This document shows, one piece after another, positions 34,036 to 42,058 of a DNA stretch of 64,000 nt. The DNA lies in NCBI RefSeq assembly GCF_002564045.1, contig NZ_PDJK01000002.1, forward strand, positions 372,001-436,000. Reading direction: 5' to 3'. Source of the stretch: Amycolatopsis sulphurea. Its GTDB lineage: Bacteria > Actinomycetota > Actinomycetes > Mycobacteriales > Pseudonocardiaceae. The translations under genes were made by a program, and so were the position numbers. Numbering within the stretch: position 1 is the first letter of the stretch; every line of letters starts with the position of its first letter. The notes under the pieces were generated by a model, which worked only from the letters and a program-made list of their open reading frames with translations, was not told the origin of the DNA and ran no database searches.

Positions 34036-34475
34036 GCGAACCCCTTGCCTTCACCCGGCACCACATTCTCGACGTCGGCCCTTGCCTGATTGTCCGACGA
34101 ATCGGTAATCCCGAGCGCCTGCTCCAGCCGGAAGACCAGCTCATTCGCATAGTTACACGCAAGTTCGATCTGTGCCCTGCCCGCGCCCAGCACACCGCTG
34201 TTGTGGTCTTCACCCACCATGTTCTTGTTGTAACTGTTTCCATTTGGCTCGTCAGCCGGCGGATTCATCCTAAGGGTTTTTTCCGCCGCTGAGCGCATGC
34301 TGCGGTACTTGTCGCGAACACGCCTGGCCACAACGAGCATGCTCCGCGCCTCGTCGACAGACATCGCGAACCCCGGCCCCGCACCGCCACCGGACGCTCC
34401 CCCACCGCCCGGCCGGTCGGTGATCGCAAAGCCGAGTCCTTCGAGCCACTGTGGCCCGGACGCAGGTTGAGACAC
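34032..34475 (-). CDS. Small helical ESX-linked protein
   Basis: A 147-residue protein opening the operon. The start is GTG 34475, with GGAGGGGGA 5-13 nt upstream, better than longer alternatives. After a Gly-rich N-terminus (about 20-35) come two long helices, AMSVDEARSMLVVARRVRDKYRSMRSAAEKT and IELACNYANELVFRLEQALGI, as in WXG100-like hairpins, but no W-x-G is present. I do not recognise a named family. The same kind of small helical protein plus DUF3558 lipoprotein recurs at 59114-60133. Confidence 0.65.
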   Translation of the reverse strand: MSQPASGPQWLEGLGFAITDRPGGGGASGGGAGPGFAMSVDEARSMLVVARRVRDKYRSMRSAAEKTLRMNPPADEPNGNSYNKNMVGEDHNSGVLGAGRAQIELACNYANELVFRLEQALGITDSSDNQARADVENVVPGEGKGFA

Positions 34476-34632
34476 GGAATTCCCCCTCCGGCTACACCCG
34501 TTGGCGCCGGCGGAGCAACCCACTCGAAAACACTCCGCCCCTGACTCAGGGTAGCGGAGGTTTCACCGAAAGATACCTTCTAATGGCGGAATCACCCCAG
34601 GGCACTCGGTCCCAACGCACATGACGGCTCCG

Positions 34633-35590
34633 TCAGTTCAACGGCAGCACGTAGCTATACGTGCTCTCCGCGACCCGGAACCCGCACCGCGTACAGCGAC
34701 AGCGCCCCGTGGTCGTTCTCCACGTCTACGCTCAGTGCGGAGCGCTCGAAACCGGCCTTTGCGCGCCTCTTGAAGGGTGTACGCGAGCAGTGCGCTCGCG
34801 AGCCCGCGTCGGCGCGCTTCAGCGCGAGTACCGATGTAATGCACGTACAGCTCTCGTACGCCGGTTCCCTCGGCGTCGGCAGGGTGAAACGCGCTCAGCA
34901 CGAACGCCTGTACGCGGTCGCGTCCCGGCGTCAGCAGAAGGAAGGACAGGTCCGCGCGGAAGTCCTTGCTGCCGGTCATCTGGTGCCGCCACGACTCCAG
35001 GGTTCCTCCATGCTGCCCCAGTGACCGGCGAAGGTGGCGTTGCGGGCGTCCAGGGTCAGTGCGTCGTAGCGGTCCTCGAACGGCGTACGCACCAGGTCAT
35101 CGGGCAGGGGCGACGACGGCAACGCCCTGAGGTCCGCGCGCATCTCCACGAACGTCCGAACCCGCCGGTAGCCGGCCTGTGCGAGCACGTCGAGGTACCA
35201 CCTTTCGTTCTCGTGCGCACCAGTGTGCAGTTCCAGCGGCGCGGCCGGGAAATGCCGTTCATGGACACGACGGGCCGCGACTGGGCCCCATTCGGTGAGG
35301 CGGGCGGCCACCTCGCGGGAAACCCGGGTCGGTCAGCGATTCCAGGCTCGGGGCGTGCACCGGGTCGGCCGCTGGACGCGGGGTGACCACGGCGTAGCTC
35401 ACCAGCTGTGCACCGGCCCAGGCGCCGATGCTGGCCGTCGCCAGGTCCACGGCCGGCGCGGACAGCTCCTCCCGCAAGTCCTCTTCGGAGCAGAATTCGC
35501 CGATCCGATCGGCCTTCTCCGCCACCGCGTACAGCCGGGAGAGCGCGCCGGCGTCGTCGAGCGTGAGGGGGCGCCAGGTGAGGTCTATAC
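34633..35590 (-). pseudogene. GNAT acetyltransferase with two domains, broken by four frameshifts
   Basis: Read on the minus strand, the family sequence can be followed from TWRPLTLDDAGALSRLYA near 35575 through AEKADRIGEFCSEEDLREEL, then shifts frame near 35310 to EVAARLTEWGPVAARR, shifts again near 34985 to ESWRHQMTGSKDFRADL and the acetyl-CoA loop RAEARRRGLASALLAYTL, shifts near 34757 (one extra G after the AAA of the Lys codon) to AGFERSALSVDVENDHGA, and once more near 34700 to GFRVAESTYSYVLPLN with stop at 34633. No start codon is evident. The parent had two tandem GNAT domains, as in MshD-like enzymes. All four shifts are single-base type, so decay is recent. Confidence 0.85.
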
Positions 35591-35645
35591 CAAAAGGGCA
35601 GGAACCACCCCCGCACCCGGATCACCCGGCGGCTACGCTCCGGGA

Positions 35646-36389
35646 GTGCTGGTGCTCCTCCCCCCTTCCGAGACCAAGGCCGACGGCGGCGAAGGCGCTC
35701 CGCTCGATCTCGGCGCGCTGTCCTTCCCCGAGCTGAACCCGGTGCGCGCCAAGCTCAGCGACGCGCTGGTCGAGCTGGCCGGCGACGTTCCGGCCAGCCT
35801 CTCCGCGCTCGGTATCTCCGCCCGTCAGGCCGACGAGGTCGCCCGCAACGCGCAGCTGCGCACCTCCCCCACGATGCCCGCGCTGCGCCGCTACACCGGC
35901 GTGCTCTACGACGCGCTCGATGTGCGCAGTTTCACCCGCGCCGGGCTCGCCAAGGCCCAGCAGCGGCTCGCCGTCACCTCCGCCCTGTTCGGGGTGGTCT
36001 CGGCGACCGACCCGATTCCGGCCTACCGGCTCTCCGGCGGGAACACCGTGCCCGCGCTGGGTACCGTGCGCGGGCTGTGGAAACCGGTGCTGGAGCCGGT
36101 GCTGCGCGAGGTCGAAGGCCTGGTGATCGACCTGCGGTCGGGCACCTACGCGGCCTTCGCGAAACTGCGCCCGGACGCGGTCACGGTGCGCGTGGTCACC
36201 GAGGACGCACCAGGCAACCGCACCACCGTCAGCCATTTCAACAAGGCGTACAAGGGAAAGCTGGCCGCCGTGCTCGCCACCTCCCGCAGCGAACCGTCCA
36301 CTGTGGAGCAGTTGCTCCGGGTCGTGTCGAAGGCGGGCCTGACCGTGGAGCGCACCGGCGAGCACGCGCTGGAACTGCTCACCGGCTGA
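35646..36389 (+). CDS. yaaA: YaaA family peroxide-stress protein
   Basis: A 247-residue protein of the YaaA (DUF328) family, which in E. coli lowers free iron and protects DNA against peroxide. The N-terminus VLVLLPPSETKADGG is the family signature. Conserved stretches RRYTGVLYDALD, AYRLSGGNTVPALG and the C-terminal HFNKAYKGKLAAVLATS are all present. The GTG start at 35646 leaves a short gap from the divergent pseudogene. Its stop is 6 nt from a mobile element (copy B), whose 9-bp flanking repeat overlaps the stop codon. The gene itself appears intact. Confidence 0.9.
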   Translation: MLVLLPPSETKADGGEGAPLDLGALSFPELNPVRAKLSDALVELAGDVPASLSALGISARQADEVARNAQLRTSPTMPALRRYTGVLYDALDVRSFTRAGLAKAQQRLAVTSALFGVVSATDPIPAYRLSGGNTVPALGTVRGLWKPVLEPVLREVEGLVIDLRSGTYAAFAKLRPDAVTVRVVTEDAPGNRTTVSHFNKAYKGKLAAVLATSRSEPSTVEQLLRVVSKAGLTVERTGEHALELLTG

Positions 36390-36394
36390 GCCAG

Positions 36395-36673
36395 CAGGGT
36401 GTCGGCAAAGTCGGTGTGAGGGGGCGCAGACTGCGAAGGTCCGTGAAGGTCTGTGAAGGGGCCCTTCACGGACTCTGAGTCTGTGAAGGGCCCCTTCACA
36501 GACCCGAGACAGGTCCGGCGCACAGCGCGAGGTGGTCGCGCATCTCGAACACCTCCGCATCGCCTGCTGCCGGGCGCAATCGATCGAGAGGGCAGGCGCC
36601 GTCGATGGACGACGCGGCAGCCACGGCTCCCTCTGCTGATCACGGGGCCTCGAGCGACTTTGCCGGGACCCTG
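36395..36673 (-). mobile_element. MITE-like non-autonomous element, copy B
   Basis: A 279-bp copy, inverted relative to copy A. The ends are CAGGGTGTCGGCAAAGTCG (36395-36413) and, read outward, CAGGGTCCCGGCAAAGTCG (from 36673 to 36655), matching at 17 of 19 positions. The 9-bp repeat GGCTGAGCC flanks it at 36384-36392 and 36674-36682; two bases (AG) separate it from the left end. It carries about 100 bp that copy A lacks, so A looks like an internal deletion. On the minus strand a frame of about 40 codons ends CAGPVSGL-stop, then comes the 51-bp palindrome at 36451-36501. No transposase gene is present. Confidence 0.82.
36451..36501. repeat. 51-bp compound palindrome, copy 4, inside mobile element B
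   Basis: Same three-block layout as at 3176, with one mismatch between the arms. Two shorter fragments of the block (CCGTGAAGG, CTGTGAAGG) stand just before it. The corresponding palindrome in element A is at 23817-23867 and carries several changes in the arms. Confidence 0.9.
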
Positions 36674-36686
36674 GGCTGAGCCCGCG

Positions 36687-37775
36687 TCAGGCGAACCGAG
36701 CCGGAGCGCACGGGGCAAGCAGGTCCGCCGGCACGTCCTCGCCCAGGACGAGGTCCGCGACCAGCTTCCCGGCGTAGGGCGCCAGCGTCAGCCCGGCCGG
36801 GCCGAAGCCGGTGGCCAGGAACAGCCCGGACGCCACCTGGCCGAGCAGCGGCACTGTGTCCGGCGTCGCCGGGCGGAAGCCCACGCGGGTCTCCGCGAGG
36901 CTCGCATCGGCCAGCCCGGGAGCAACGGTGAGCGCCTCGTCCAGGATCTCCCGCTGACCGGCGACGGTCACCCGGTGGTCGAAACCCGAGCCGGTTTCGC
37001 GGGTGGCGCCCGCGACCACCCGGCCGCCGGGGAACGCGAGCAGGTAGTGACCGCTCTGCGGCAGGACGACCGGCCACGCCGCGGTATCGGTGCCCGGCAG
37101 GTCGAAGTGGCTGATCTGCCCCCGTTGCGGCGCCACCGGCACGGGTACGCCCAACGGCTCGGCGACGTCGGCCGACCACGCTCCGGCGGCCAGCACGACC
37201 GCGTCGCCGTCCAGCTCGTCCGCCCCTGCGCGTACCCGCAACCCGGGTTGCAACGAAGCGCCCGCCTGGATGAACTGCACGCCCCGGTCGATCGCGGCAG
37301 AGATCAGCGCGCGGCGCAGCACCCGTCCGTCCACCCGGCCGATGCCGGTCAGGTGCACTGCCGCGAGGTCCGGTGCCAGCGGCGGGAACAGTTCGCGGGC
37401 CTGCGCCGGATCAAGGCGCTGCAAAGTGCCCGCTTCCGGCGCGTCCCCGATCCGGGCGGCGATCCGCTCCTGCTCGGCGGCGAGTTCGCGCTCGTCCGCT
37501 GAAACGACAAGCCCGCCGACCACCTCGTACGACGGCTCGTGCCCAAGTTCCCGCAGCTTAGCCGCGAGCTGCGGGTAGTAGCGGCCAGCCGCGGCAGCGA
37601 GCGGGTACACCGCGTCGTCCCACCGCGAGGTCCACGGGCTGACGATCCCGGCCCCCGCGTCCGTGGCCACGCCCGGCAGCTCCGCGTCCACCACTACGAC
37701 ATCCGCCCCGCGCACGGCCAGGTGGTAGGCCGTGGCGGCACCACCCATCCCACTGCCGATCACAATCACACGCAT
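36687..37775 (-). CDS. FAD-dependent amino-acid oxidase-like protein (DAO family)
   Basis: A 362-residue flavoenzyme of the D-amino-acid/glycine/sarcosine oxidase family. The FAD motif VIVIGSGMGGAATAYHLAVRGADVVVVDAE is at residues 2-32. The second flavin contact GDAVVLAAGAWSADVAEPLG lies near 195, and the C-terminal motif VGFRPATPDTVPLLGQ with GLFLATGFGPAGLTLAPYAG is typical. It probably oxidises an amine or amino acid and releases peroxide, which fits its neighbour YaaA, though that link is inference. ATG 37775 is preferred because AAGGTGAG stands 8 nt before it. A palindrome at 37834-37855 may control it. Confidence 0.85.
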   Translation of the reverse strand: MRVIVIGSGMGGAATAYHLAVRGADVVVVDAELPGVATDAGAGIVSPWTSRWDDAVYPLAAAAGRYYPQLAAKLRELGHEPSYEVVGGLVVSADERELAAEQERIAARIGDAPEAGTLQRLDPAQARELFPPLAPDLAAVHLTGIGRVDGRVLRRALISAAIDRGVQFIQAGASLQPGLRVRAGADELDGDAVVLAAGAWSADVAEPLGVPVPVAPQRGQISHFDLPGTDTAAWPVVLPQSGHYLLAFPGGRVVAGATRETGSGFDHRVTVAGQREILDEALTVAPGLADASLAETRVGFRPATPDTVPLLGQVASGLFLATGFGPAGLTLAPYAGKLVADLVLGEDVPADLLAPCAPARFA

Positions 37776-37833
37776 GTCTCTCACCTTGCCCGCCCGGCGC
37801 CGAAACGTCGACCGAGTAAAGCCATCGCGGCGT

Positions 37834-37855
37834 TACTAATCCGAACTGATTAGTA
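37834..37855. promoter_or_regulatory. Palindromic operator candidate upstream of the DAO-like gene
   Basis: TACTAATC, six bases CGAACT, GATTAGTA: perfect 8-nt arms, AT-rich in an otherwise GC-rich region, 58 nt before the start codon. A further half site GATTAGTAATGATC is at 37917-37930. Sites like this suit MarR or ROK-type repressors. No regulator gene is adjacent; the nearby genes are decayed. Confidence 0.6.
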
Positions 37856-37967
37856 GGCCGACCCCCACCCGGCACGTAACCGTTGCTACGAAGCCATCAG
37901 GCCGTGACTGTGGTCGGATTAGTAATGATCGGCACAGTATGGCCCGGAATTCCGCTCACCCCGCCGC

Positions 37968-38717
37968 CGCGGTGTCTTCGCTTCCACGCACGGGCTGCCA
38001 TCCGCGTCCCGCGCAAGGCAGTCCTCGATCGACTCGGCCAGCCCGCTGTTCAGCGAAGCCAAGGTAGCTTGCAGTGCTTCGGGGCGCGCGTTCGTTATCC
38101 GCCTCGAAAAGGCGAGCCGGCATGTGGAAACCGAACAGAGTCAGCGTCTGCACGCCGGATTCCCTTTCTGCAGCACCGAGAATCGAGCCGTCGGTCAGCG
38201 ACTGAGAGTAGATCTCGCACGGCGGCAACGCAGGTATCCGGCCCGCCGCAGCCTCCGCGCACGCAGTTTCCAGTTGGGAGAAGGACTCGTTCACATGGAA
38301 CGTACCGCCGAACGCGTCGAAGGTCACCGCGGCGACCCGTCCGGCCAGCGCGTAGAACCGTTGCCAGGCCTCGAAGTCCTTTGTGGACCCCGTGACCGTG
38401 CGGAACGATTCGGCGGTGCGCGCTTCGGTCGCGATGTCGACAAGGAGACCTGTTCCGTCGACCGGCACGTACGAAGACATCCGGTGCCGCTCGTCCAGCC
38501 CGAGGTCCGCGATGATCCGCCGAGGCAGCAGGCTTACCAGGTAGGAATAGCGGGACAACCGCACGTCGACCCCCGCGAACGGGCGGGAGGACACCGGCGC
38601 GCCACCGATCCCGTCGCGCCGTTCGAGCACCAGCACCGGCCGTCCGGCCCCGGCCAGATAGGCCGCCACGACCAGCCCGTTGTGCCCGCTGCCCACGATC
38701 ACCGCGTCGTAATCCAT
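37968..38717 (-). pseudogene. Truncated FAD-dependent phytoene-desaturase-like oxidoreductase
   Basis: From ATG 38717 the protein opens MDYDAVIVGSGHNGLVVAAY, a clean FAD motif, and continues normally to AGRVAAVTF near residue 145. It then jumps to DAFGGTFHVNESFSQLE, which belongs near the C-terminus of the roughly 520-residue family, so about 200 residues are deleted in frame. Near 38085 the frame shifts to EALQATLASLNSGLAESIED and continues to CVEAKTP, after which the C-terminal tail is missing. It cannot give an active enzyme. Confidence 0.85.
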
Positions 38718-38926
38718 GCGCGCAAGCCCAGAAGCCCGCGGCCCGGATAAATCGGTTGCGCCGCCGTCGCACCACGCGGCACGCTGGGCACCGATCGGCA
38801 GGGTGCCGGGGTGAGGAGGTGCGTCATGGAGCTTGTCCGGGCGTTTTCCTGCCCGCTTCCGCCCGCCCTGCCCGGCTAGCGCACGTGCTCGTCCGGTGGG
38901 GCATCCCGATCGAGGAGAACCCACCA

Positions 38927-39877
38927 GTGCGCTGGGACGATTACCAAGACTATTCCGATTCCTTCGACGATTCCCCGCGGCGGCCGCGCCGCCAGTCCGA
39001 CAATGCCCCCGCCCCGGCTCGGCGCGGGCGGCTCACCGAGGGCGAACGCGTCCGGCTGGCACAGCTCCGTGAGGAGGCCTACGCCGAGCCAGAACTCCCG
39101 GACGGCGCCGATCGCCGGACCACCTGGGGCGATGCCGAGCAGGGACCGCATCCGCGGCCGGACTGGGTACCCACCGGGCTCGGCGCGCTCGATACCGACC
39201 TCGGCGTCCTGAAAACCGGCAAGGAGGCCGATGTCCACCTGATACGCCGCCACGAGCCCGGCGCCGACGGGGTGCTGCTCGCGGCCAAGCGATACCGCTC
39301 GGACGAGCACAAGCTGTTCCATCGCGACGCGGGCTACCTCGAAGGCCGGCGCCTGCGCCGGTCCCGCGAGATGCGCGCGATCGCCGGGCGGACCACGTTC
39401 GGCCGCAACCTGATCGCCGAACAGTGGGCGGCCGCCGAATTCGCCGCGCTGAGCAAGCTGTGGACGGTAGGCGCCCCAGTGCCCTACCCGGTGCAGCGGC
39501 ACGGCACCGAATTGCTGCTCGAGTTCCTCGGCGAGCCGGACGGCACCGCGGCTCCCCGGTTGGCCCAGCTCCGCCCGGAGCCGGACGAACTGGCCGGCCT
39601 GTGGGAGCAGGCCGGTGTAGCGCTCGAGCTGCTGGCCGGGCAAGGACTCGCGCACGGTGACCTGTCCGCGTACAACCTGCTGGTGCACGAAGGGCACCTG
39701 ATGGTGATCGATCTGCCGCAGGTGGTCGACCTGATCGTCAACCCGCGTGGGCTCGAGTTCCTGGCCCGCGACGTGGCGAATCTGGCCTGCTGGTTCCGCG
39801 GCCGGGGCCTGCCCGAAGACCTGGCCACCACCGACGATCTGGTGGCGCGGCTGACTTTCGCGGCCGGGCTCGGCTGA
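38927..39877 (+). CDS. RIO-type serine protein kinase
   Basis: A 316-residue RIO1-family atypical kinase. The ATP loop is GKEADVHLIRR near residue 95, the invariant Lys is in LLAAKRYRSDEHKLFH, and the catalytic loop is LAHGDLSAYNLLVHEG near 245 with Asp and Asn. The metal-binding loop is VIDLPQVVDL. These bacterial RIO kinases are of unknown target; archaeal and eukaryotic forms act in ribosome assembly. The GTG start at 38927 has GAGGAG at 38912-38917. An N-terminal 60 residues, acidic then Arg/Pro-rich, are probably disordered. Confidence 0.9.
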   Translation: MRWDDYQDYSDSFDDSPRRPRRQSDNAPAPARRGRLTEGERVRLAQLREEAYAEPELPDGADRRTTWGDAEQGPHPRPDWVPTGLGALDTDLGVLKTGKEADVHLIRRHEPGADGVLLAAKRYRSDEHKLFHRDAGYLEGRRLRRSREMRAIAGRTTFGRNLIAEQWAAAEFAALSKLWTVGAPVPYPVQRHGTELLLEFLGEPDGTAAPRLAQLRPEPDELAGLWEQAGVALELLAGQGLAHGDLSAYNLLVHEGHLMVIDLPQVVDLIVNPRGLEFLARDVANLACWFRGRGLPEDLATTDDLVARLTFAAGLG

Positions 39878-40200
39878 GGCCACGCGGCGGGGTCGCGGGA
39901 GTGGCGCAACGCACACCTGCGACCCTGCCCACAACCGCGGACCTGGGTGCGCGGCCGTGGGTACCGCTCCGGTACAGTAACCACCGACCGCAACGGCGGC
40001 GTGGATGAGTTGGTGTCCGTCGCCTCCATAGCCCGCTGCAGGGCTCGCGGTGCAAATCCGAAGCATTTTCCATCGGTGTCCGGCGCCGCGGCGTCGTGCA
40101 CCGGGTCCGTCCCTGTGAACGCCCACCGCACACCATCTTGCCCTGCCTGCGAGCGGGCAGCCCGGGCCTCCTTGCGACGTGCCACGTCCGAGAGGCATCT
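39878..40200 (+). promoter_or_regulatory. Long 5' leader and promoter region of the DEAD-box helicase gene
   Basis: TACAGT at 39973-39978 is a fair -10 box, which would give a leader of more than 200 nt. Inside it, AGCCC, loop GCTGCA, GGGCT (40030-40045) forms a small hairpin next to TCGCGGTGCAAATCCGAAGC. Cold-shock and helicase mRNAs often carry long regulatory leaders; no known riboswitch or RNA family was recognised here. Confidence 0.4.
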
Positions 40201-41991
40201 GTGACAGTCACGTTCAATTCCGGCCACTCCACCCGCTCCCCGCGAGCCGGCCGGCCCGATCGCGCCCCGCGGCACCGCCAGTCCGGCGGCGAGCTGCTGC
40301 GCGACGACGCGGTGGAGACCCCGAAGACCCGCACCTTCGCCGAGCTCGGCCTGCCCGACGGGCTGCTGCGGGCGCTGTCCGAGCAGGGCATCGACGCGCC
40401 GTTCCCGATCCAGTCCGCGACCATCCCGGACGCGCTGGCCGGCCGTGACGTGCTGGGCCGCGCGCAGACCGGGTCCGGCAAGACCCTCGCCTTCGGCCTG
40501 GCCATGCTGGCCCGGCTCGACGGCGGCAAGGCCCGCCCGAAGCGGCCGCGCGCGCTGATCCTGGTGCCCACCCGCGAGCTGGCCATGCAGGTGGCCGATT
40601 CGCTGACCCCGCTGGCCAAGTCGCTCGGCCTGTGGTGCCGCACCGCGGTCGGCGGGATGTCCTTCACCCGCCAGGCCGACGCCCTGCACCGCGGGGTCGA
40701 CCTGCTGATCGCCACCCCCGGCCGGTTGTCCGACCACGTCCGCCAGGGCACCGCCTCGCTGGGCGACTGCAACTTCATCGCGCTCGACGAGGCCGATCAG
40801 ATGGCCGACATGGGGTTCATGCCGCAGGTGCGGGAGATCCTCGACCTCACTCCGCCGGGCGGGCAGCGGCTGCTGTTCTCCGCCACGCTCGACGGTGACG
40901 TGGACAAGCTGGTCCGCCAGTACCTGGCCGACCCGGTGACGCATTCGGTCGCACCGTCCACCGCGAGCGTGACCACCATGGACCACCACCTGTTCCAGGT
41001 GTCGCACTCGGACAAGCAGGACATCATCACCCGGATCGGGGCGCGCGAGGGCCGCACGATCATGTTCGTGCGCACCAAGCACCACGTGGACCGGCTCACC
41101 GAGCGGCTGCGCGAGCAGGGTGTGCACGCGGCGGCGCTGCACGGCGGCAAGACTCAGGGCCAGCGCAACCGGGTGCTGTCGGACTTCAAGGAAGGCCACG
41201 CCGCGGTGCTGGTGGCCACCGACGTCGCCGCGCGCGGTATCCACGTCGACGACATCTCCCTGGTGCTGCACGTGGACCCGGCCGCGGACCACAAGGACTA
41301 CCTCCACCGCGCGGGCCGCACCGCGCGGGCCGGGGCGTCCGGCACCGTGGTCACGCTGGTCACCCGCGACCAGCGCCGCACCGTCAACCGGATGACCGAC
41401 CGCGCGGGCGTCCGCGCCGCGACCACCATGATCCGCCCGGAGGACGACGACCTGTCCCGCATCACCGGCGCCCGCGAACCCAGCGGCGAGCCGGTCGTGG
41501 AGCGACGCCGCGAGACCCCTCGCCGCGGCCGTTTCGGCGACCGTGACGACCGCGGCTACCGCGGTGGCCGTGACGACCGCGGCCCCCGCCGCGGCTCGTA
41601 CGAGGACCGCGGCCGACGCAGCTACGGCGACGGTTCCCGTGGCCCGCGCGAGGACCGGGGTTACGGCAACGGCTCACGGGAGGACCGGGGTTACGGCTCC
41701 GGCTCGCGCGAGAGCCGGGGTTACGGCGATCAGTCCTCCTCCCGCGACGATCGTTCTTACAGCCACCAGGGCTCGCGTGACGACCGCCCCGCCTACGGCC
41801 ACCAGGGTTCCCGGGACGACCGCCCGCACCACGGCAGCCGGAACTACGGGGACCAGTCCTCCCGCGACAGCCGCCCCGGCTACGGTGGCCGCGGGCGCCA
41901 GCAGCGCTTCGGCGGGGGCTCCGGCTCCGGCTCCGGCTCCGGCCGCCCGCAACGCCCCGGCCGCGGCCCGCGCCGCAGCTACGATTCCTGA
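40201..41991 (+). CDS. DEAD-box RNA helicase with Arg/Gly-rich tail
   Basis: A 596-residue ATP-dependent RNA helicase that unwinds RNA, probably in ribosome assembly and mRNA decay in the cold. Q motif is near TPKTRTFAELGLPDGLLRALSE, motif I is AQTGSGKTLA, Ia is PTRELAMQ, II is LDEADQM (DEAD form), III is SATLD, V is VATDVAARGIHVDD, and VI is HRAGRTARAG. The last 140 residues are highly repetitive, built from DDRGYRGGRDDRG and SREDRGYGSGS-type blocks, which bind RNA nonspecifically. GTG 40201 is chosen, with AGAGG about 7 nt upstream; longer starts lack family similarity. A very strong terminator follows. Confidence 0.95.
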   Translation: MTVTFNSGHSTRSPRAGRPDRAPRHRQSGGELLRDDAVETPKTRTFAELGLPDGLLRALSEQGIDAPFPIQSATIPDALAGRDVLGRAQTGSGKTLAFGLAMLARLDGGKARPKRPRALILVPTRELAMQVADSLTPLAKSLGLWCRTAVGGMSFTRQADALHRGVDLLIATPGRLSDHVRQGTASLGDCNFIALDEADQMADMGFMPQVREILDLTPPGGQRLLFSATLDGDVDKLVRQYLADPVTHSVAPSTASVTTMDHHLFQVSHSDKQDIITRIGAREGRTIMFVRTKHHVDRLTERLREQGVHAAALHGGKTQGQRNRVLSDFKEGHAAVLVATDVAARGIHVDDISLVLHVDPAADHKDYLHRAGRTARAGASGTVVTLVTRDQRRTVNRMTDRAGVRAATTMIRPEDDDLSRITGAREPSGEPVVERRRETPRRGRFGDRDDRGYRGGRDDRGPRRGSYEDRGRRSYGDGSRGPREDRGYGNGSREDRGYGSGSRESRGYGDQSSSRDDRSYSHQGSRDDRPAYGHQGSRDDRPHHGSRNYGDQSSRDSRPGYGGRGRQQRFGGGSGSGSGSGRPQRPGRGPRRSYDS

Positions 41992-42005
41992 TCCCGTCGC
42001 CAGCT

Positions 42006-42058
42006 GATCAGCCCAGCCGACGCCGCCTACCCAGGCCGCCGCGTCGGCTGGGCTGATC
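42006..42058 (+). terminator. Terminator of the DEAD-box helicase gene
   Basis: GATCAGCCCAGCCGACGC at 42006-42023 pairs perfectly over 18 bp with 42041-42058, loop 17 nt, followed by the T-rich TGTTGTGTTGT. This is the strongest intrinsic terminator in the window. Confidence 0.92.

Noticed and set aside
40040..40062. GGTGCAAATCC as tRNA T-loop
   Set aside because: No cloverleaf can be drawn with the flanks.
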